Shown here piece after piece: positions 42,459 through 45,245 of a stretch of 45,245 nt of DNA. Each line of letters starts with the position of its first letter. Position 1 is the first letter of the stretch. Origin of the DNA: an uncultured Prevotellaceae bacterium (lineage in GTDB: Bacteria; Bacteroidota; Bacteroidia; Bacteroidales; Bacteroidaceae). Below the pieces are notes generated by a model that was not told the origin of the DNA, did not search any database, and saw only the letters and a program-made list of their open reading frames with translations. The stretch covers positions 1 to 45,245 of the forward strand of contig ONFA01000015.1 in NCBI GenBank assembly GCA_900316975.1, written 5' to 3'. A program made the position numbers and the translations under genes.

Positions 42459-43751
42459 CTATTCAATATTCAGTGCTTTCTTGATGATGGGTTCCAGTTC
42501 TTCTGCATCCGTAGAGGTGGAGAGGATGGTGCCGTCACGGTCGATGAGGAACATGGCACCTCCGCCATTGCCGGCTCCGTTTTTGCGCCACACATCGTTT
42601 TCGTCGTTCAGTTCCAAGAGGCTCTGCCAAGGATAGCCGTCTTTCTTCGCTGCGTTTTCCATATCCTCTCGCTTGCGTTCACGGGCTATGGCTACGACCG
42701 TGAATCCCTTATCCTTATATCGTTCATAGACGGGAATCATGGCCTTGCTATGGCGACGGCAGGGACCGCACCACGATGCCCAAAGGTCGATGAGAGCCAC
42801 CTTGCCACGGATGAGTGAGGAAATGGGAACGATTTGGCCATCGGTGTTGCGGACATTGTAGTCGATGTAGGGCTTGCCAGGCTGAAAGCGAAGGGCTGTC
42901 AGGGCTGTGGTAATCTGCTCGTGAATGGGATGACCTTTGTACAAATTGTGTAGTTTTGATTCGTAGAGAGCCACCATTTGCTCATGGGGAGTGGCATCGA
43001 AATTGTGGTATACGTTTGCAAATTTGAGCATTTCAATAGACTGCAACACGTGGTAATAAGCCCACAGCATGGGATGTTCGGCATAGTATTCTGACCGGAA
43101 CGGATTGGTGAGACTATCTAAACTATTGGCACGCTGGAACAACTGCCAACCTTCATCTGTGTAACTCTCGCGTTCGTTGTCATAGTAGAAATCCATTACA
43201 TGCTCAATGCTGTCAACGTATGCCTTGGGCAGACTCTCTCTGTCAAGATTCTCCGCTATCTGCATGAGTGACAGAAATTCGGGCTTGAAGTATTTTTCCT
43301 TGTGTTCTTCCAACTCGCGGTTTATCCTCTCCATTTCGTTACGGAAACGAACACCTGCAACGCTATCCATTGCCTAATGCAATCGGCCTTCGTCGCCTGT
43401 ACTCTCTATCTTTGGAGACTTGTCGCCGTAGATTTCTATCCTTACCGTTCCGTTCTCCACAAGGAACCATCCATAATAATAACTTGCGGTCTCTACATAC
43501 TGTTTATAGGGTATGACCTCGTACATTTCAGGAACATCCGTTTCAATGTCGCACTCGAAGCGACCATTCACGGCCTTGTGGTGCCATTCTGGTGCATCAT
43601 TGACGCGCAGGTCTGTCCCCATCTTGCAGATGACGACTTCATCGCCCCATTTGTTATCAACAAACTTGCCTTCAATGTGGCATTTCACTTGTGCCTGCCC
43701 TGTTATTGCGACAAGCGCAAGCAGGAGGGTGGTGATGATTTTCTTATTCAT
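42459..43751 (-). pseudogene. DUF4369/TlpA protein interrupted by an amber codon
   Basis: One continuous frame encodes signal peptide MNKKIITTLLLALVAITGQA, a DUF4369-like domain, the helical middle region and an AhpC/TSA-type thioredoxin domain with active site LWASWCGPCRRH. A TAG at 43374-43376 stands in the middle (GRLH, stop, AMDSV); both sides align with the intact neighbour at 43764, so a single CAG-to-TAG change is the simplest cause. The downstream half alone, from ATG 43370, lacks a signal peptide. It belongs to the tandem TlpA array. Confidence 0.85.
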
Positions 43752-43763
43752 ATTCGCTTCGTT

Positions 43764-44858
43764 TTATTTGTTGTCGGGGAAAATCTCTTCGAGTTTCTCT
43801 TTCAGTTCTTCTACGCTGTTAGGCACGGCGATGATGGTGCCATCGCGGTCGATGAGGAATAGGGCACTGTTTTGAGTGCCGTGCTTATGGAACACGCCGA
43901 ACTCATCGTCAAGGTCAACGAGACAGGGCCAAGGGAAGGCGTGACGCTCGACGGCCTTGCGCATGGCATCGGTGGACTTGAATTCGTGGGCAAGGCTGAA
44001 CACGTTCAGGCCACGATTGCGGTATTCGTTGTAGATGGGGATGATGTCGCAGGCGTCGCGGATGCAGGGAGCGCACCACGAGGCCCAGCAGATGACGAGC
44101 GTCAACTTGCCCTTGTAGTATTCAGAGGCGCGGACTTGCTGCCCGTCCATCGTACGCACATCGTAGTCGTTGTACTTTCGCCCGCAAATCTGATAACCCA
44201 CTGCCTCTTGCTCGGCAATGCGCTGATGCACGGGGTGCTTAGGATGGAGCGTGATGTATTGGCGATAGTAGATGTCAAGCATTGGGGCAAGTCCTGTGTC
44301 ATTGAAATGAAAGCCATTGAGCCGTTCACCGAGTTCAAGCAGAAAACCGAGCATCGGATGGGTCTTATAATAGTCGAGTGTCCATTGATGATATTCGTTT
44401 TCTAGTTCCGCCATCGCCGCATCATCGTTCTCGTCCAATTTCTCATAGGCTGGCATGAACTTCGCTTCAGCCTCTTGTTCCATAGCGTGCCATGCTTGGT
44501 ATTCCTTGCCTGTTGATTGGATGTCGAACTTATCTCCATCAAGCCGAATGGTGATAGTCGCACCATCCTCGACAAAGAATGCCTCACTTCGACTTGTCAT
44601 CCCTTTCTCCATCACCTCGCCGAAGTCCACAATGTGCCATCGCTCAATCTGCGCATCCTCCACATCACACTCGAAGTGTCCATCCTTCACCACTGGTCGC
44701 AGCTTGCTGTCCTTCGGGTCTTCCCCATCCCGATAGATGACTAGTTCCACAGGTGTGGTTCCCTCTGCTACAGAACCGATGACATGACTTTTCACTTGCG
44801 CCTTTGATGTAAGAGCGGCGAGGACGAGCAGGATGGTGATGATGGTTTGCTTGTTCAT
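43764..44858 (-). CDS. DUF4369/TlpA family thiol-disulfide protein
   Basis: A 364-residue exported protein: signal peptide MNKQTIITILLVLAALTSKA, N-terminal DUF4369-type beta domain (VKSHVIGSVAEGTTPVELVI), helical middle and C-terminal thioredoxin domain with active site CWASWCAPCIRDACDI and cis-proline-side segment QNSALFLIDRDGTI. Such proteins reduce or isomerise disulfides in the periplasm, often for haem protein maturation or under oxidative stress. It is the intact paralogue of the broken gene at 42459; genes in the array are 12 bases apart. Confidence 0.9.
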   Translation of the reverse strand: MNKQTIITILLVLAALTSKAQVKSHVIGSVAEGTTPVELVIYRDGEDPKDSKLRPVVKDGHFECDVEDAQIERWHIVDFGEVMEKGMTSRSEAFFVEDGATITIRLDGDKFDIQSTGKEYQAWHAMEQEAEAKFMPAYEKLDENDDAAMAELENEYHQWTLDYYKTHPMLGFLLELGERLNGFHFNDTGLAPMLDIYYRQYITLHPKHPVHQRIAEQEAVGYQICGRKYNDYDVRTMDGQQVRASEYYKGKLTLVICWASWCAPCIRDACDIIPIYNEYRNRGLNVFSLAHEFKSTDAMRKAVERHAFPWPCLVDLDDEFGVFHKHGTQNSALFLIDRDGTIIAVPNSVEELKEKLEEIFPDNK

Positions 44859-44870
44859 GTTTATTTCCTT

Positions 44871-45245
44871 TTATTGGTTGTCTGGGAAAATCTCTTCTAG
44901 TTTCGCTTTCAGTTCTTTGCCTTCAATGTCCGTAGCGATAATCGTGCCGTCGGGAGCAATGAGAATGACGGTAGGGATGCCTGACACACCGTAAAGGTCA
45001 AGCGCATCTTCTTTGTTGGCAGGACAGAGCAGAGCCATCCATGGGAGTTGATGCTTGTCGAGGGCCTTTAGCCATGAGTTACGGTCTTTGTCGCAAGACA
45101 CGCCGATGAAGCAAAGCCCACGGTCTTTATAGGCAGCATAGATTTGCTTCATGAACGGGAAGGAACCGATGCAGGGGCCACACCATGACGCCCAGAAGTC
45201 AATCAGCACATATTGCCCACGCCCCGCGTATTCCGAAAGGTGGTG
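44871..45245 (-). CDS. TlpA family protein, 5' end beyond the window
   Basis: The C-terminal 124 residues of a thioredoxin-fold protein; the frame is open to the window edge. Active site is DFWASWCGPCIGSFPF, followed by FIGVSCDKDRNSW, GVSGIPTVILIAPDGTI (cis-proline) and C-terminus EEIFPDNQ, nearly the same as EEIFPDNK of the next gene. It is the third clear member of the tandem array. Confidence 0.88.
   Translation of the reverse strand, partial: HHLSEYAGRGQYVLIDFWASWCGPCIGSFPFMKQIYAAYKDRGLCFIGVSCDKDRNSWLKALDKHQLPWMALLCPANKEDALDLYGVSGIPTVILIAPDGTIIATDIEGKELKAKLEEIFPDNQ

Noticed and set aside
43371..43376. Programmed read-through or a recoded amber codon
   Set aside because: No pyrrolysine-type system or read-through signal is visible, and the neighbouring remnant suggests ordinary gene decay.

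Overview
This window looks like chromosomal DNA from a Bacteroidales member, most plausibly a Prevotella-like gut or rumen species (inference). Genes start without strong Shine-Dalgarno sequences. Promoters match the Bacteroidetes -7 consensus TAnnTTTG, most often as TACCTTTG. The gene content is typical of that group: DUF4369/TlpA thioredoxins, GH3 and GH35 hydrolases, SPII lipoproteins and class I fumarase. No rRNA, CRISPR array or transposase gene was seen, and the only tRNA is tRNA-Asn(GTT).

Region 1 (1-20050) is a surface-glycan locus. The minus strand carries a GT2-type glycosyltransferase, a GT14-like branching transferase, three AT3 acyltransferases, an LTA-synthase-like phosphoglycerol transferase, a metallophosphoesterase and a LicD phosphotransferase. 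A DxD glycosyltransferase on the plus strand faces them. A Gtf3-like glycosyltransferase, a WaaP-like kinase and metG follow on the minus strand. Divergent from metG is a two-gene plus-strand operon of double fusions: a LicC-like cytidylyltransferase joined to a HisC/CobD-type PLP enzyme, and an opine-dehydrogenase-like protein joined to LicD. Together they look like a self-contained pathway that makes a nucleotide-activated amino compound, N-carboxyalkylates it and attaches it to a glycan. This is the best candidate here for an undescribed system.

Region 2 (20051-33800) is mostly housekeeping. It has an outer-membrane barrel, the dxs-trkA-trkH operon, a decayed GH3 gene beside tRNA-Asn, then TPR protein, rsgA, frr, a small unknown protein and fumarase on the minus strand. 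A barrel/lipoprotein pair follows.

Region 3 (33800-45245) has a GH3 beta-xylosidase/glucosidase with a lipoprotein carrying a flavin-type split barrel. Then come a minus-strand operon (gpr-like aldo-keto reductase, Rieske-like lipoprotein, Wzx-type flippase, GH35) and a tandem array of TlpA-like thiol-disulfide proteins. One array member has an in-frame amber codon, one is a remnant and one runs off the window.

A second theme runs through everything. Many dispersed inverted repeats fill intergenic gaps, and at nine genes they end at or within a few bases of the stop codon. Related repeats, including heptanucleotide tracts, sit in frame inside at least six proteins. A 108-bp repeat family carries hairpin arms matched to the last codons of the gene beside it. 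Two divergent promoter pairs lie at the outer ends of large inverted repeats.
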